Source of the DNA: Saturnia japonica
Lineage: Eukaryota > Arthropoda > Insecta > Lepidoptera > Saturniidae
Assembly (NCBI GenBank): GCA_033032175.1
Contig: CM065313.1
Coordinates: 15,663,327-15,727,326 of the forward strand
Length of the DNA: 64,000 nucleotides
Direction: 5' to 3'
Shown here: positions 25,138 through 38,100 of the stretch, one piece after another
Layout of the letters: the number at the start of each line of letters is the position of its first letter
Position numbering within the stretch: position 1 is the stretch's first letter
Notes under the pieces: generated by a model
What the model saw: the letters and a program-made list of their open reading frames with translations, nothing else
What the model was told of the DNA's origin: nothing
Databases searched by the model: none
Program-made: the position numbers and the translations under genes

Positions 25138-26736
25138 CACACATCAAAAAAGTCTAAGAAACATGCGTGATATTACAAATTTTTCCATTTATATTAATTA
25201 ATTTCTAAATATTTACTCAAACAAAGTGCGTGGGTAAGTAAACTTTTTTTGTTATTGATGACATACTGGCTGGTTGTAAAAAAAAAAATTGATTATGTTT
25301 TGTTTTTTCATAAAATTCAAATGACTGCGAATTTGTTTGAATTTAAGTGCGTTTTAATTGCTACGTTTAGTCTTGATTTTATAACTTTACCAACCATTTA
25401 AATAAAGTTAGCGACAAAATTGAATTATTAGATATTCTTTACGTCATGAAGCGACGTCATTTGATGGCAGATGAAATGCAAAGAGCTGTAGGGATGTTGC
25501 AAGCGGGAAGTAATCAATCTCAGGTATCTCGACATTTTGGCATTCATAGAAGGGTTATTTGTCGTTTTTGGCAGCGCTACAATAATACAGGAAAACCCGC
25601 TGAACAACATCCAGGCCGTAAAAGGAGTACAACCACTCGGCAAGACCGGTACATACAACTGACTGCAAGACGCCAGCCGATGTTAACCGCTCGAGAGATA
25701 AGTTTGAGGCTACAAATTTCAAGTGGTGTTGATGTAAGTCCTCAAACTGTTCGAAATCGACTGCATGAATACGGCCTACGAGCTCGAAGCCCAATCAGGT
25801 GCCCACCGATACGTCACGGGAATCGCGCTCGTCGATATGAATGGTGTAGAGAACGCATAACATGGACCCAGGAACAATGGGATAAAATTATGTTTTCCGA
25901 TGAGTCGCGATTCGGGTTTAAGCCTGATACAAGAAGGGTGCGAGTGTATCGTCGGCCCGGAAATACTGAAAGGCTCAGGTGCGTTCAGGAAGTTCATCCA
26001 TACAGCGGCTCAACAGTTATGTTATGGGCGGGTATTATGAAGAACAGGCGATCTGAGCTCGTTTTTGTAAATGAAAACATGAATGCTGAAAATTACATTG
26101 AGGATATTCTCAGACCTTATGTCTACCCATTTGCACAAACCTTTGGCTCCGATTTTAGGTTAATGCATGACAATGCGCGTTCACATACAGCTGGCGAACC
26201 AGTGAATACTTTGCAATGGAGAACATCCGGGTATTGCCCTGGCCTGCACAATCGCCAGATCTCAACCCCATCGAGCACGCATGGGACATGCTCCAGAGAC
26301 GTGTTTTGAAGGACTCGGACGGAGCGACAATAACCCAACAGCTGAAGGATTTGCTACAATTCCATTGGGAGCGAATACCGCAAGATGACATAAACAGTCT
26401 CATTAATTCAATGAATAATCTTTGCCGACAAGTTCTGAATAGCAGAGGAGCACATACTTTGTTTTAAATTGTTCTATTCTTTCACAATAAATACATTTTC
26501 TTTAGAAATTTCATTTTGTAAGAAAAAAGTTTAGTTTCTTATGTATCTTAGTTTCTACAGTATATTCTAATATTGTTCATTTCTGTTATTAAAAGAACTT
26601 ATAAAGACAACAGCTATTATTTTTACATCATAGAATCCTAAAGATATTATTTTAAAACTAAAATACAACGTTATAATGTGAAGAACCATCCTAAAATTTA
26701 AATGAGTACATGTTGCTTAGACTTTTTTGATGAGTG
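25138..26736 (+). mobile_element. Tc1-type DNA transposon, full length, DD34E
   Basis: A 1.6 kb element bounded by inverted repeats at 25138-25158 and 26716-26736 (20 of 21 positions agree; core CATCAAAAAAGTCTAAG). It lies in a run of TA dinucleotides, the Tc1/mariner target. It carries one transposase gene (25446-26467) whose three catalytic acids are all present, with a single frameshift near 26205. Intact ends plus one lesion suggest a fairly recent insertion, still mobilisable if transposase is supplied in trans. Confidence 0.9.
25446..26467 (+). pseudogene. Tc1 family transposase with one frameshift
   Basis: Transposase of the IS630/Tc1/mariner superfamily, which cuts and joins the element at TA sites. 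Starting at ATG 25446, an N-terminal paired-type helix-turn-helix region is visible (SQVSRHFGIHRRVICRFWQR, then VSPQTVRNRLHEYGLRARSP). The catalytic triad is D in FSDESRF (about residue 150), D in MHDNARSH, and E in SPDLNPIEHAW. Joining the two frames gives 34 residues between the second D and the E, the Tc1 value. The frame at 25446-26309 is lost near 26205 (change of frame by one base), and the C-terminus VLPWPAQSPDLNPIEH... continues in the frame ending at 26467. The total of about 340 residues is normal for Tc1. Long antisense frames over the gene are shadows. Confidence 0.9.
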
Positions 26737-27322
26737 TATATATATAGTTGGTTTCTCGGAAATGGCTCCAACGATTTCGATGTAACTTTGCATTTAGATA
26801 ATGTTTTACATTCCAAGTTTACCTAGATAGGTGTTTTTCTTTTTTTGTTTATAAGATAGATACTATGGACTAATAAGACCATTAATAAAGATTTTCAAAA
26901 CTAAATATCTGGAAAGAGGTAGAGAAATTAAACTATGAAGCCACTTTGTACCCTGACGTCATGGTTGCGGCGAAACACTTTCCATTGACATATTTATGAC
27001 TAATCAAGAAATACATAATATCCTTCTTTGTCTTTGAAATAATGCTCCCAAATGTACTAAAACATAATTAAACTAATGAAGCTATAGTGCTTACTAAAAA
27101 ATATGATACTTTGCATGAGAATGTTTGGAAATCGCTAACTAAGAATTCATAGTGTGGAAGTGGTTATAAGTTGTCATGTTTATCTTTAACATGTCCCTTT
27201 CTAATGTTTGTTGAAAGTACGTTTTGACGAATTAATCATTGATTTAATGCTTAGAAAGTGATTACTTACGTATGCAATTATCTTAAATGAAGAGGCATTT
27301 GTTCCGTCTTTATTTATAAATT
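26737..27322. other. AT-rich stretch, nothing recognised
   Basis: No gene or repeat boundary found. Confidence 0.35.
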
Positions 27323-27500
27323 AGCTGTGCCCGCGACTCCGCACGCGTTAACTACAGATTTATTTTTTGTGAAAATATAGTGATTTTTATATAAGGACCA
27401 AGTATCTAATAATATCTAAAAATTGGTGTATAAACAAAGTTATTGCTGAACATCCATAACAAATAATATACATTCGAATTGAGAACCCTCCTCCTTTTTT
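27323..27500 (-). mobile_element. Helitron-like element fragment
   Basis: Starts on the plus strand with TTAGCTGTGCCCGCGACTCC and GCACGCGTTAACTACAG, the GC-rich CTAG-side end of the window's Helitron-like families; the CTAG itself has decayed to TTAG. The body is truncated. Confidence 0.4.
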
Positions 27501-28319
27501 TAAGTCTGTTAAAAATTATCTACATTTTGAAAATAAATTACAGCACTTCAGTGATAATCTTATACATAATTATAAATAAATAGTATATTATTTATGCATA
27601 GCACCTATGCACAATAAATAGCTTTGGCAAATATGAGCACTCGGGGTGTGATTTGTCAGCAAGTAATGTCCGATCGGCCCGTAAAAGAAACTGGACAAGT
27701 ATTTTACAACTCCGACATGCTTACAAACCGACTCATGTGATGAGAAAGTTCATTCATATGATAAATAGAAGGTTAAAATACTCAAACCTGTAAAAAGTAA
27801 GCCTCATGTATACACAATATAGTACGTTCCATTTCGTCAGTCATTATTTTAATACTTTTTAAGTGCTTCTTTTGGTTTTTTATTTATTAGCTCTATCTAC
27901 GCCTTCCAAAGCTATGAGTCATTGAAATACTTTTGAAATGAGAGCACGTGGGAATTTTTCACTTCAAAATAAATGCAACTTAATCCTATTTCATCCTAAA
28001 AATAATAAATTTAAACGTTATGTTTAAGAACAAAGTTTATTGGTTCTTAGAATATTACAATGTTATTGTAAACGTAGATTTTAATCGTATTGTAAAGATG
28101 TCCATGTTTCGTCCACATGTATAAACTTTTATTACTTTATGAGATTTATTTTCTATAAAATTTACCTCTATGGAATTATATAAACAAAAGGTTGCAATTG
28201 TCAAGGAAGGCATTGGTAGGACCTACTCTTATAATAGGCTAGAAAGAGACGAAACATGACCCACGTGAGCTTCGTTAACAATAGTTTACAAAAACTCATG
28301 GGTACCTACCTGGAAGGTA
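27501..28319. other. AT-rich stretch upstream of the echinus orthologue
   Basis: No coding sequence seen. Could hold distal regulatory elements of the downstream gene, but no motif supports this. Confidence 0.3.
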
Positions 28320-28682
28320 GAGTGTTAAGACAAAGTGGCAGAGGCACTCACGCGCCGCCCCGCGCCCCCGCGTCCCGCGAACCCTCCTAGTCTCGGGCCA
28401 GTCTACTTGAAAGCCTTCTCAGAGTAGTTCGTTTTTTTGTTTATTATTATTAATATTGTAATAATTTATTATAAAAGCAAATTTACGTAATAGGTAACTT
28501 AATTCTCACATTCAAGGTTTGATAACTTTATGAGTCTATAACTTTACTGCGTGTCGCACGTATCGCGCTTTCGCGCCGAAAATTTTGGACATTATTCCAA
28601 GAATGGTGATAATAAAAGACGCGAATAAAATAGTGAAGCGTTAGTGCGGATAGGCATAACTAAACGCGCCTGTTGAATTCAA
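28320..28682 (+). promoter_or_regulatory. CpG-rich promoter region and 5' leader of the echinus orthologue
   Basis: A sharp CpG-rich block at 28345-28415 (CGCGCCGCCCCGCGCCCCCG) lies about 440-510 bases before the first candidate ATG. An initiator-like TCTCAGAGTAG is at about 28415. A second CpG cluster (CGCACGTATCGCGCTTTCGC) is at 28554-28580. No TATA box. The start site is inferred from composition only. Confidence 0.35.
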
Positions 28683-28823
28683 ATGAAAAGCCTCAGTCAA
28701 AGCCAGCAAGCAGTACGTGTTCCGTTTACTTTATTGCCATTTATGTTGTTTGCGAACTGTGTTTATTTAGTGCGCAGCCATTGTGTTCTACTACAACAGA
28801 ATATTGGAGTGAATTTAGAATAA
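28683..28823 (+). other. upstream open reading frame in the 5' leader
   Basis: ATG at 28683 opens a 46-codon frame (MKSLSQSQQAVRVPF...) closed by TAA at 28821, 35 bases before the main ATG at 28858 and in another frame. If the leader is transcribed from the CpG block, ribosomes would meet it first, so it may lower translation of the main product. Its presence is seen; the effect is inferred. Confidence 0.35.
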
Positions 28824-28857
28824 TTCTGTTTGAAAGCAATGTGGACTACTCGGTGAA

Positions 28858-29106
28858 ATGATTAAGTTTCGATACAAACGTAAAGAGACAAGCGATGGCG
28901 GCGGGAAGAGCGGCACGGCGATACAGAAGCAAAAGATTGAGGGTCTTCGAGACCGAGAGCTGCTTCCTCCAAAGGACATGTTGCTGACTGGGTCCTTGGC
29001 CGGTGTCAGGCACAACACACTGCCGAGGTCCCGTCCGCCTTCCGTTTGCAGACGTGAAGCACCTGACTCGCAACTTATCAGTCCAACTACATTATCGCTG
29101 TTTAGA
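28858..29106 (+). CDS. ec: candidate first coding exon of the echinus orthologue
   Basis: ATG at 28858 (purine at -3) opens 83 codons ending CTG TTT AGA before a strong donor, GTAAGT at 29107, in phase 0. This is compatible with the phase-0 acceptor at 39004. The peptide is basic and serine/proline-rich ([35 protein letters not shown]) with no catalytic motif. It is not conserved with the N-terminus of vertebrate USP53/54 as remembered, so linkage to the downstream exons rests on strand, phase and position only. It could instead begin another transcript. Confidence 0.5.
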
Positions 29107-32100
29107 GTAAGTTTCTTTGTTATGATCTTTTATTGTGAAATATACCTTATTATCAGGGGAAAAGAGATAAATGGAACTGGTACATCGTGTACCGCATACT
29201 ACATGTACATATAGCCTTTATTTTCTCTCACTTAAATGTATCACGTGTTTATCAAAGTAAAATGTGAACAGTACTCGCAGTTTCCTTTATGATTTTGATA
29301 GTAAAGCAATACGATTACGGACTATGCAGTCAATCGAAAATAATTTATTTAATTTAGGCTCTAAGAAGGTACTTATTAATGTCAAAACACTACCACCGAT
29401 TCGCAAAACATTCCAGTCATCGAGAAAAGCCGGGAACACGCCTGTATTCCCCGAAGGAATAGGCAGAGGTGTACTAATGTACACCCACAGTTCGCCGAGT
29501 ATGTTTTTAGGTCTCATGTAATAGGGGGCTAGAGAATCATCAGTAACATGGTGATTAAAGGTATACCTACTATCGTTTTATATTACGTTACCTTGAAGTT
29601 AATTCTATCCATAGTAAGTAGTAGTTAGTCATAGTATGATTATTATGTACGAGTAACTTACTTAAGTTACAGGATTATTAATTTTCGTAAAATTACAATC
29701 AAAAATTATTTATATTAAGTCGTGATAATACTTCTTATCTGCGAAAAACTACTTACAGATAATTAATATCGTAAGATATAGCAAACAGTAAGCTCAAATG
29801 TATATTTAATAGATTCTTGAACTAATTCATCCGGTGATTTTTGTTAATAGATTTTACATTGTTCCTAGTACTTATTACTGAGAAAATCTTGGAATAATAA
29901 CGTAAAATATATGGAACATTAACTTTGAAGGCAGAAAAGAAATACATTTTCTTGCATACTGAATGATTTATAGATTTCGTTCGTTTTTCGACGGAGCGGC
30001 GCGGCGCGGCGACTCAATGGCCAATGTGGCGAAGCGACGCGACGCCACCTAAAGTTATTTGTGAAGAGAATACATAACTAGATTATGGCTAAGCCATAGT
30101 GCTTGCTATGTAGCGATAATGAAATTTTGAAAAACATATCAATAAAGCACAGCCGTTCCTCGGTGAATTAGATGCTAACAAATCGAAATAAATTTGATAG
30201 GAACCTTGAAAATACCATCAAACATTTTACAATATTGAAATTCTATATACAAAAATATTTATGGATGGTCAGTAAGAAGAGTCCCAATGCCAATGTACAC
30301 AATCCTAGTCGGTTTAGTAACCTAAATATCTCAGCACCGGTTGGGAATACTCAACAATATCATTGCAGTTTATTCATAATTACGCCAATAATAATCTTTA
30401 GCCAACATAAACAACATCTAAGGCCACATCCTCTGCTATATTACACAAAGCGTACATTATTCAATCTAGCTTTGTAATGTATATTCATTATGGAAATGAA
30501 ATATCAAAGCCACTGGAAATAATGTTATCTGGTGTATTCGTAAAATGTGATACAAAGTCTCAAGTATTTACAAAGTTTCTGTATGGTTAAGTTTTTTTAA
30601 ATCGCTGTTCGATTATCGCGCTCTGTAAGGCATGTGACTTACTGCTATGGAAAACTCGGCCTTCTGTATTGACCATTGTCTTTGTAGTCGTGACAAATAC
30701 TAAGTTAACTTTGAAAAATTGTTATTAATATTTCAAACACGTCTAACGCATAAAGCTTTTATACTTTTTAATATTTATTAGTTGTCTATATAATGTATGT
30801 GTATATGTGGCTGTGTGTGTAAATAATAAAGTTTCATAAATTTTAACAAACTTGTGCTTTCAATATACATTTATATGAACTGTACAAGATTTTGTCAATT
30901 ACATTTTTGAATAGAAAGTATTCATTTTAGATTCCGCATATGCATAATCTTCTATACAATTAATAAAATTGAAGTGTCTGTTTGTAATATCAAAATAACA
31001 GTTTTTTAGTAAATACATATGAAAGTATATACGATACCTATAACAAAAAGCCCATTTTTCAAATTTTTGTCTGTCTGTCTGTTTGTTCCGGGTATTCTTC
31101 GAAACGGTTGTACCGATTTTGACGGGACTTTCACTGATAGATAGCTGATGATATAGGGAGTAACTTAGGCTACTTTTATTTTAGAAAAAGAATTAGAGTT
31201 CCGCACAAATAAAATAAACTGGTGATGGTGAATCAATTCAAAAATCAATTGCTTATGCTAAGTAAACCGTAAGAGACATAGCAAATTAATGTACCACATT
31301 TATTATAGGCATTAAAAAGACCTTCAAAAAATTCCGGGAGAGTATATATCTATCTTCTAAGAAACACCCACAATAAACATTTTTGTCTCTAAAATAGCCG
31401 GGAGCGCGGGAGCAAAATTCGCGCGGGCATTCAGTACTCCCACGTCAGCGAAGCCACGGGCACAGCTAGTATATAATATCATTATGTCCGTAGCTACAAA
31501 TAATCATGGCTCTGTCACATATATATGTGACACATCATTTCTATATCATTGGTACATTCAAGCCGTTCAGGTTAATATTTAATACGAAATTAATTGAACA
31601 GTTAGAGAAAATGTAAATGGAAATTCCGCGTTAAAAGCAGTGACGATTGCATTTTTATTAAACATCTAAACATCGTGCGTAGAAATACAGTGGCATTATA
31701 GTTGTAGTGTATCAGGTAATCAGAATTGCAAGAAGCAGGGTCACGACTCGCCGCGCTGTGGGAGTATCTACGCATCATTCTCACGCAATAATACTTGCGA
31801 TATTCTAACCGCGTTTCCATCTTCACGCTTAGCAGTGTTAATAAGGCGTTGAATTTTATATTCATTAGTTCTATGTATCTAAACTTGAAAACGTTTAATT
31901 TCCTCCAACGTGAAGTTGAAAATCTGCCGCCAAGCAGTAAGCGCATATAGCGTTATAATCCAGCAGCTGCATTTATTTGAGAGGCAGTTCTTCTCGGCTT
32001 ATGGTGGTACAATGTTAGGTCACATTATCACTTAACATCAGATGAGATTGTGGTGAATCGCTGAACGTAATAAGTATAAAAAAATTTAATGAGAAAAAAT

Positions 32101-35100
32101 TGTTTGTGTGTTACACAATAGAAAAATGTGATGTAATCAACGTAAAGTAACGCTCCAACCTAATCCAGCGAAAGTAAATTATAATAACTCGTAAGTAGGT
32201 ACCTACTTAGTGTTAGCAAAAATAAATATTATGTACTTAAAACTCGCCACAAAATACAGGTTATAGGAAATATATTTATTTAATTTATTTCGGGAAATCT
32301 GCAGCTCTTAAATTCTAACATACATACATAATTAAGTTAACATATTGGCTTAGCCAAAATGACTTCAATCGTATTACAATAAAGATATAACAATCCTATA
32401 CTCCAATGAAATTATTAAATAATATTATTTGCATCAAAAATAACGGTGTCGTGCTTCTGGTGTGAATGTTTGTGTGTATGTTTATGTGCATATGTGTGTG
32501 TGTGTGTGTATAATTACATATATTTATCAAACTTTGAATAATATAAATAGCTTTTCTTTTAAATGCTGCATTACTGTCAAAAAATATGTCTAAATTTTCA
32601 ACTTTCGAATTATATGAATGTGTACACCTATCTATCCAATATGTAATAATGTAACCTTGTTTTAAAGGTCGTTAACATTAAAATTACATGTAAAAACCAG
32701 TCTTAATAAAAAGTTAATTCATTTAGGCAGCTCATTACACATACATTAGAACTGCGCGTGCTAATTGTGCAAAAACTTGTGTTTAATGGTTACCTTAAAA
32801 CAATTACATAATTATTACACTTTAGTAAATCACCTTCAGGGTAAGTATACTTATTTATGAAATGTAAACAATTTCTCTTCCGCCAGCTAGAAATAAACTC
32901 GAGGGTTGTTATGTTCTACTGTAAATTTAGTTTATGAGATTTAAATAGATTAAGTAACAAAATTACTAATATATGTATAATAAATAAATGACGAGTACAA
33001 AAATGCGAAAATATGCGATTAAAAAAAAATCGTTTTATAGATTCTGTACGGGACGCGCCGTGCGACAGTATGAGTATGCATAAACTGCAGCGTTTACGTA
33101 CGCTGCGCATCATGTTTCATATAAGCCGGGTTTAATAATTATGTTAAAATCAGTGTTTGTTTGAATACAGCATCGACGACACTCATTCGGGAAGTTTTAT
33201 TTATCATCCCCCGAATCAATCACTTTATCATTAATATCACACTGTTGGGTACGAGCCCCTACAATTCCGCGTTATGGTCACAGTGAATCAAAATGGTGAC
33301 ACGCTAAGCCTAGTGGGGAAACTGGCTCTGAAGTGCAGCATATACGTGCTTGGTTACAGATTTTCAATTTAAGGGTAATGGCTAGCCAGGCGGGCATTAG
33401 AAAATATCCAACCACCATGCTATGGTTCTATTACGATATTTTCCTTCACAGAAAGTCCAGGCTCATCGCAGTGATTCGTACTCATATCGATCGACGCGGT
33501 GTCCGTAAATGCTGAAACTGAGCAATGATTGCTATAAAAGCGCTTACACAAAAAAAAGTGTATTAAGTGAAAATAACTTTTATTGTATAGTAATAAACCT
33601 ACCAATATCTCAATCACTAAACATTTTCTATTTGATTTTGTGGAGTTCAAGTCGAAGGTCAATTGTCAATGAAATTAAAATGGGACTGGACCACCCTTGA
33701 GACATTTCTTTCTTTCCAACGAAAAAAGAATCATCTAAATCTTTCATAAACAAAGGAGTTAGGGCTGAACATCCGTAATTTTTTTAAATATAATCGAATT
33801 AAGAATACTCCTTTTTTTAAGTCGGTTAAAAAGGAAACAAGTTGTTTATTTTTGGTATTAAATTATGTTAATATGTTAACAGAAATATACTTTCTTCAAA
33901 TATATAATATATACTAGCTGTACCTGTGGCTTCGCTCACGTGGACTACAGAATGCCCACGCGAATTTTGCTCCCCCGCTCCCAGCTATTTGAAAGACAAA
34001 AATGTTTATTGTGGGTGTTCCTTAGAAGATAGGTATATACTCTCCCGGACTTTTTTATAGGTCTTTTTAAAGCCTACAATTATGTACATTAATTTACTAT
34101 ATCTCTTATGGTTTACTCAGCATAAGCCATTTAAGCGCACGAATTGATTTACCATGACCAGTTTTTTTTTATTTGTGCGGAACCCTAATTCTTTTTCTAA
34201 AATAAAAGCAGCCTAAGTTACTCCCTATATCATCAGCTATCTATCAGTAAATGTCCCGTCAAAATAGGTCCAATCGTTTCGGAGATTACCCGGAACAAAC
34301 AGACAGACAAATTTTTTTAAAATGGGCTTTTTTTGTTATAAGTATCGTATATACTTTCATATGCATTTAGTAAAAAACTCTTATTTTGATATTACAAACA
34401 GACACTTCAATTTTATTAATTGTATAGATTGATATTTACTTAGATGTAAAGAAATATTATTGTATAAACGCCTTCAAAACAAGCTGTCGAAAAAGATTTA
34501 TCATCGTGTACGTTTCGCATGCATTTAGTTCATTTATATAGAAGTTGTTTTTTTTTTATTAATCACAATATTACACGATTAACTTTCAAGTACATAAACA
34601 TGAAATCCAAAATATCTGTACATTAATATAATATATGTAATCATCGCAAGGCACCTGTGTATGTTTATGAACGTAAAAACAAATTGAGTTTTTAATTATT
34701 GTAATGATTTTGATATCTATAAATTTGAAATTTAAGCATTGAGCCGCTAACATGCAACAGACTGCTGCGATGTTGCCGGAAAGCACGCCGCAAGCTGCAT
34801 CCGGTGCCGGAACAACGATGCACTTAAGCTCACTGATTTTTGATAACATTCATCTATATAAAGTCATGTGAGCAACGCTGTGTGGCGCACATACATTCTA
34901 ATTAAAAAAAACCCCGTTCGATGTAATAAGCTATCTCTATAACTAAATAATTATAGAAAACTAATTTTGGCTGAAGTCATTATAATTGGATTTATTTTTC
35001 ATATAATGGAAGCAGCAATCGAGCATGCAGTTCACCGACTCAATGCTAAGTGGACAACCTAACCCATTGTCGCTCGTAACCAAACTCAAAATTAGACTGT

Positions 35101-38100
35101 ACTCCTGTTCGAATTTAGTCATTGATAGGTTGTTACTCCCAAGCTCAAGTTCCTTCCTACTTCTCATGGCAGTTCTCGTGTTTCAGTGCTTGTTGCCATC
35201 TTGCCTTTCAAATTAAAATACAGCACTGCAAGCATTGGTGTTCTAAAGTAGAAATAAGTATATCAGTGTATGCTTTTGTAGGTAAACCTTGCTCAGTACC
35301 ATAAAAATATTTGTATTAATCGGACGAGTTATAAAGTTGACGTGTTTATACATGTACTAAATGTACTTCTATTTCTGCATTATATTATTACTATGAAGGA
35401 TGCAGTAGAACATCCATATTCGTGATTTTTTTTTTTTCATTTCTTCTTTGAAATATTTGAGGCTAGTAAATAGGAAGTAATTTAGCAAATAAGTGAATTT
35501 TAATAACCGAGTATGGACCACTTTACAAAGTTTAATCTAGTTTCTGAATAAATTCCAAATAACTTTTCAAAAATAAATCTTAATAAAAAATATAGATACG
35601 TTTTTTGCATGGTAATATTTTAAATTTAAATATAAATATTATGTTGTATTTTGCTTGCATTTTAATATATGTATTTCTAAACCTGCCAACACAAACTAAA
35701 CGTGTTAAATATCACATCTCTTAAGTAAATATACATATATCTTAAGAAGAAGACTACTACTCTGTTAACGGTTTAGAATTACAAAAAGTAAAAAAAACAG
35801 CGGCAATACACGTTTATATGCGTCAAATGATCGCCTCGCGTCGACCGCGCCTGGGTCACGGCCTCGTGGTCTGCTTGTGACCTATACCTTACTCCGCTCT
35901 GTGCGATACTGGTTTTGTTGGACCCACGCTACCTTTGGAAGAATTCTCAATCTTATTACCTACAATTTAATAGTTAATTTGGATTCACATGAAGATTGTT
36001 CCGAACTTTCTTTATGGCAAGCCAAGTTATACTCGTTGTTTTTTGGCGTCCGAGAAAATGTTCTCAGAATAAACATAATATTCTCGTTCTGAATTTGTAA
36101 ATAATAATTATTGTTAAGTCGTATCTCTGTTTTCCTCATTCAAATTCATGTACTGATTCCGTTTGGGTATGGGTATCAAATGATTCTTTTTTATACAACT
36201 AAAGTGGCAAATAATCATACGGCCTGCCTAATGGTAAGCGGCTGTCCTAGATATGAATGTTTGTAATACCATAGGTATCATTAGCGCGTTGCCGACATTG
36301 AACCCCCCTACACCAAGCCCCAAGGAGCTCTGGAAACCCTCTTCACAACAGGAACATAACACAAAGTTGTTAGACTGCAAACTGCTGTAGAATGAATAAT
36401 AATAATAATGCAAGCATCTAGTATCACAATTGGGTCTACCCAATTATACCTCTAGGTATGGGCTATTAGGTGCGAAGTACTGTCAATATAAATGCCAATA
36501 AATCTATAATTTTGTGTTTAAATCGTATTACTAGAAGTTGTCCAAATTCCGCAAAAAATGGTAACCTGTTGGAGCAAGGTCCGGGGAGTACGGTGGATGT
36601 CGCAGACATTCCAGTTGTAGCTCATCTAACTTAGTGGTTGTTTGTTGTGCAGTGTGTGGTCTTGCATTGTCGTGAAGCAGCAGTGGCCTAGAGTGATTGA
36701 CCAATCTCGGTTGTTTAGCAACTAGTTCTTGCAGTTGCTGACAATAGATATCTGCCGTAATCGTTTGGCCAGATTTTAGAAAGCCGTAGTGAACGACACC
36801 GGCGCTAGTCCACCAAACACTCACAAATAACTTTTTCTGAATCAATTTTCGTTTAGGGCAGGATTTGGCTGGATCTCCAGGGTTCAGCCATTGCGACGAG
36901 CGCTTCCGATTATCGTACAATATCCACTTTTCATCACAAGTAATGATTCGATTTAAAATTCCTTCATTATTGTGTCGGTTGAGCAAAGTAGTACAGCAGT
37001 CGACGCGTGTTTACAAGTTCGATTCACTCAATTCATGAGGTATCCACGGTTCAAGTTTTTTTACTTTCCCGAATTGCTTCAAGTGGATTAATACAGTTTT
37101 ATCACTTACCCCGAAGCCTGTAGCTATCTCTGAAGTGCTTTGTGATGGATCCGCTTCCAAAATAGCCTTTAATTCTTCATTTTCCACGTTGGTCTCTGGC
37201 CGTCCACGGGGTTGGTTTTGAAGGTCGAAATTTCCAGAACGAAAACGTTGAAACCAAAAACGTACCGTACTTTCTTTTGCGACACCAGAGCCGTACACAT
37301 CCTTAATCCTTCGAGCTGTTTCTGCGGCACTGGTGCTATACGGTAGAACTCGTACTCGTAAATATACCGAAATTTCATGTTTTCCATTGTGCGGTAATAA
37401 GCGACGCCAAAAAAAATTATGAAGTCAAATGTACCAGCTAAATGAATTTATAAATTTGAATTTGGAATTCTTAACCAAAGAGGAGATATTTCAGATCAAA
37501 GTGGTCAGTACGACAAAACGCTAATTTCATATTTAAGGACCTAATACTTTCTTGTTCCATGCCGAGGTTTGAGACCGAGGAAATTTAATCGATATTTTAC
37601 TGGTCTTAACGAATAATTTTACTACTATCAAGTCTAAATTTATATCAATAAATAAAATTGAAGTGTTTGTTTGTAATGTCAAAATAACAGATTTTACTAA
37701 ATACATATGAAAATATGGACGTAAGGTAATGATACTAAAAAAAACAATTAAAAAAAAGTTTTTCTGTTTGCTCCAAGTAATGTTCGAAACGTCTGAACCA
37801 CTTTTGACGGGACTTTCACAGACATTTATCTAATGTTATAAGGAGTAACTTAGGGTTCCGCGCAAATTAAAATCAGTTGGGAAAAACGATAGTTTTGGGG
37901 CGCATAAATAAATGGCTTACGTTGAGTAAAACATAAGAGATATGCTGGAAAATTGTAATAAAAACTGTGGTCACATTATATATGAGTTGGCAACCCGAAA
38001 AACTATCAAAAGAAAAAGATGTCCGTACAAAAAAAAATACATAATATTATATCGTAAAAGTTTTATTTTTGTTAAGAGGTTAAATAGTAGTGTTTAATAA

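Noticed and set aside
33390..33515. [15 protein letters not shown], superficially like the USP cysteine-box exon (VLWHLDIFRRSFR)
   Set aside because: No GQN.CFLNS before it, no matching splice sites, and only scattered residues agree.
34735..34830. GC-richer patch with open frames on both strands
   Set aside because: No domain, no splice support, and surrounded by AT-rich intron; left unassigned.
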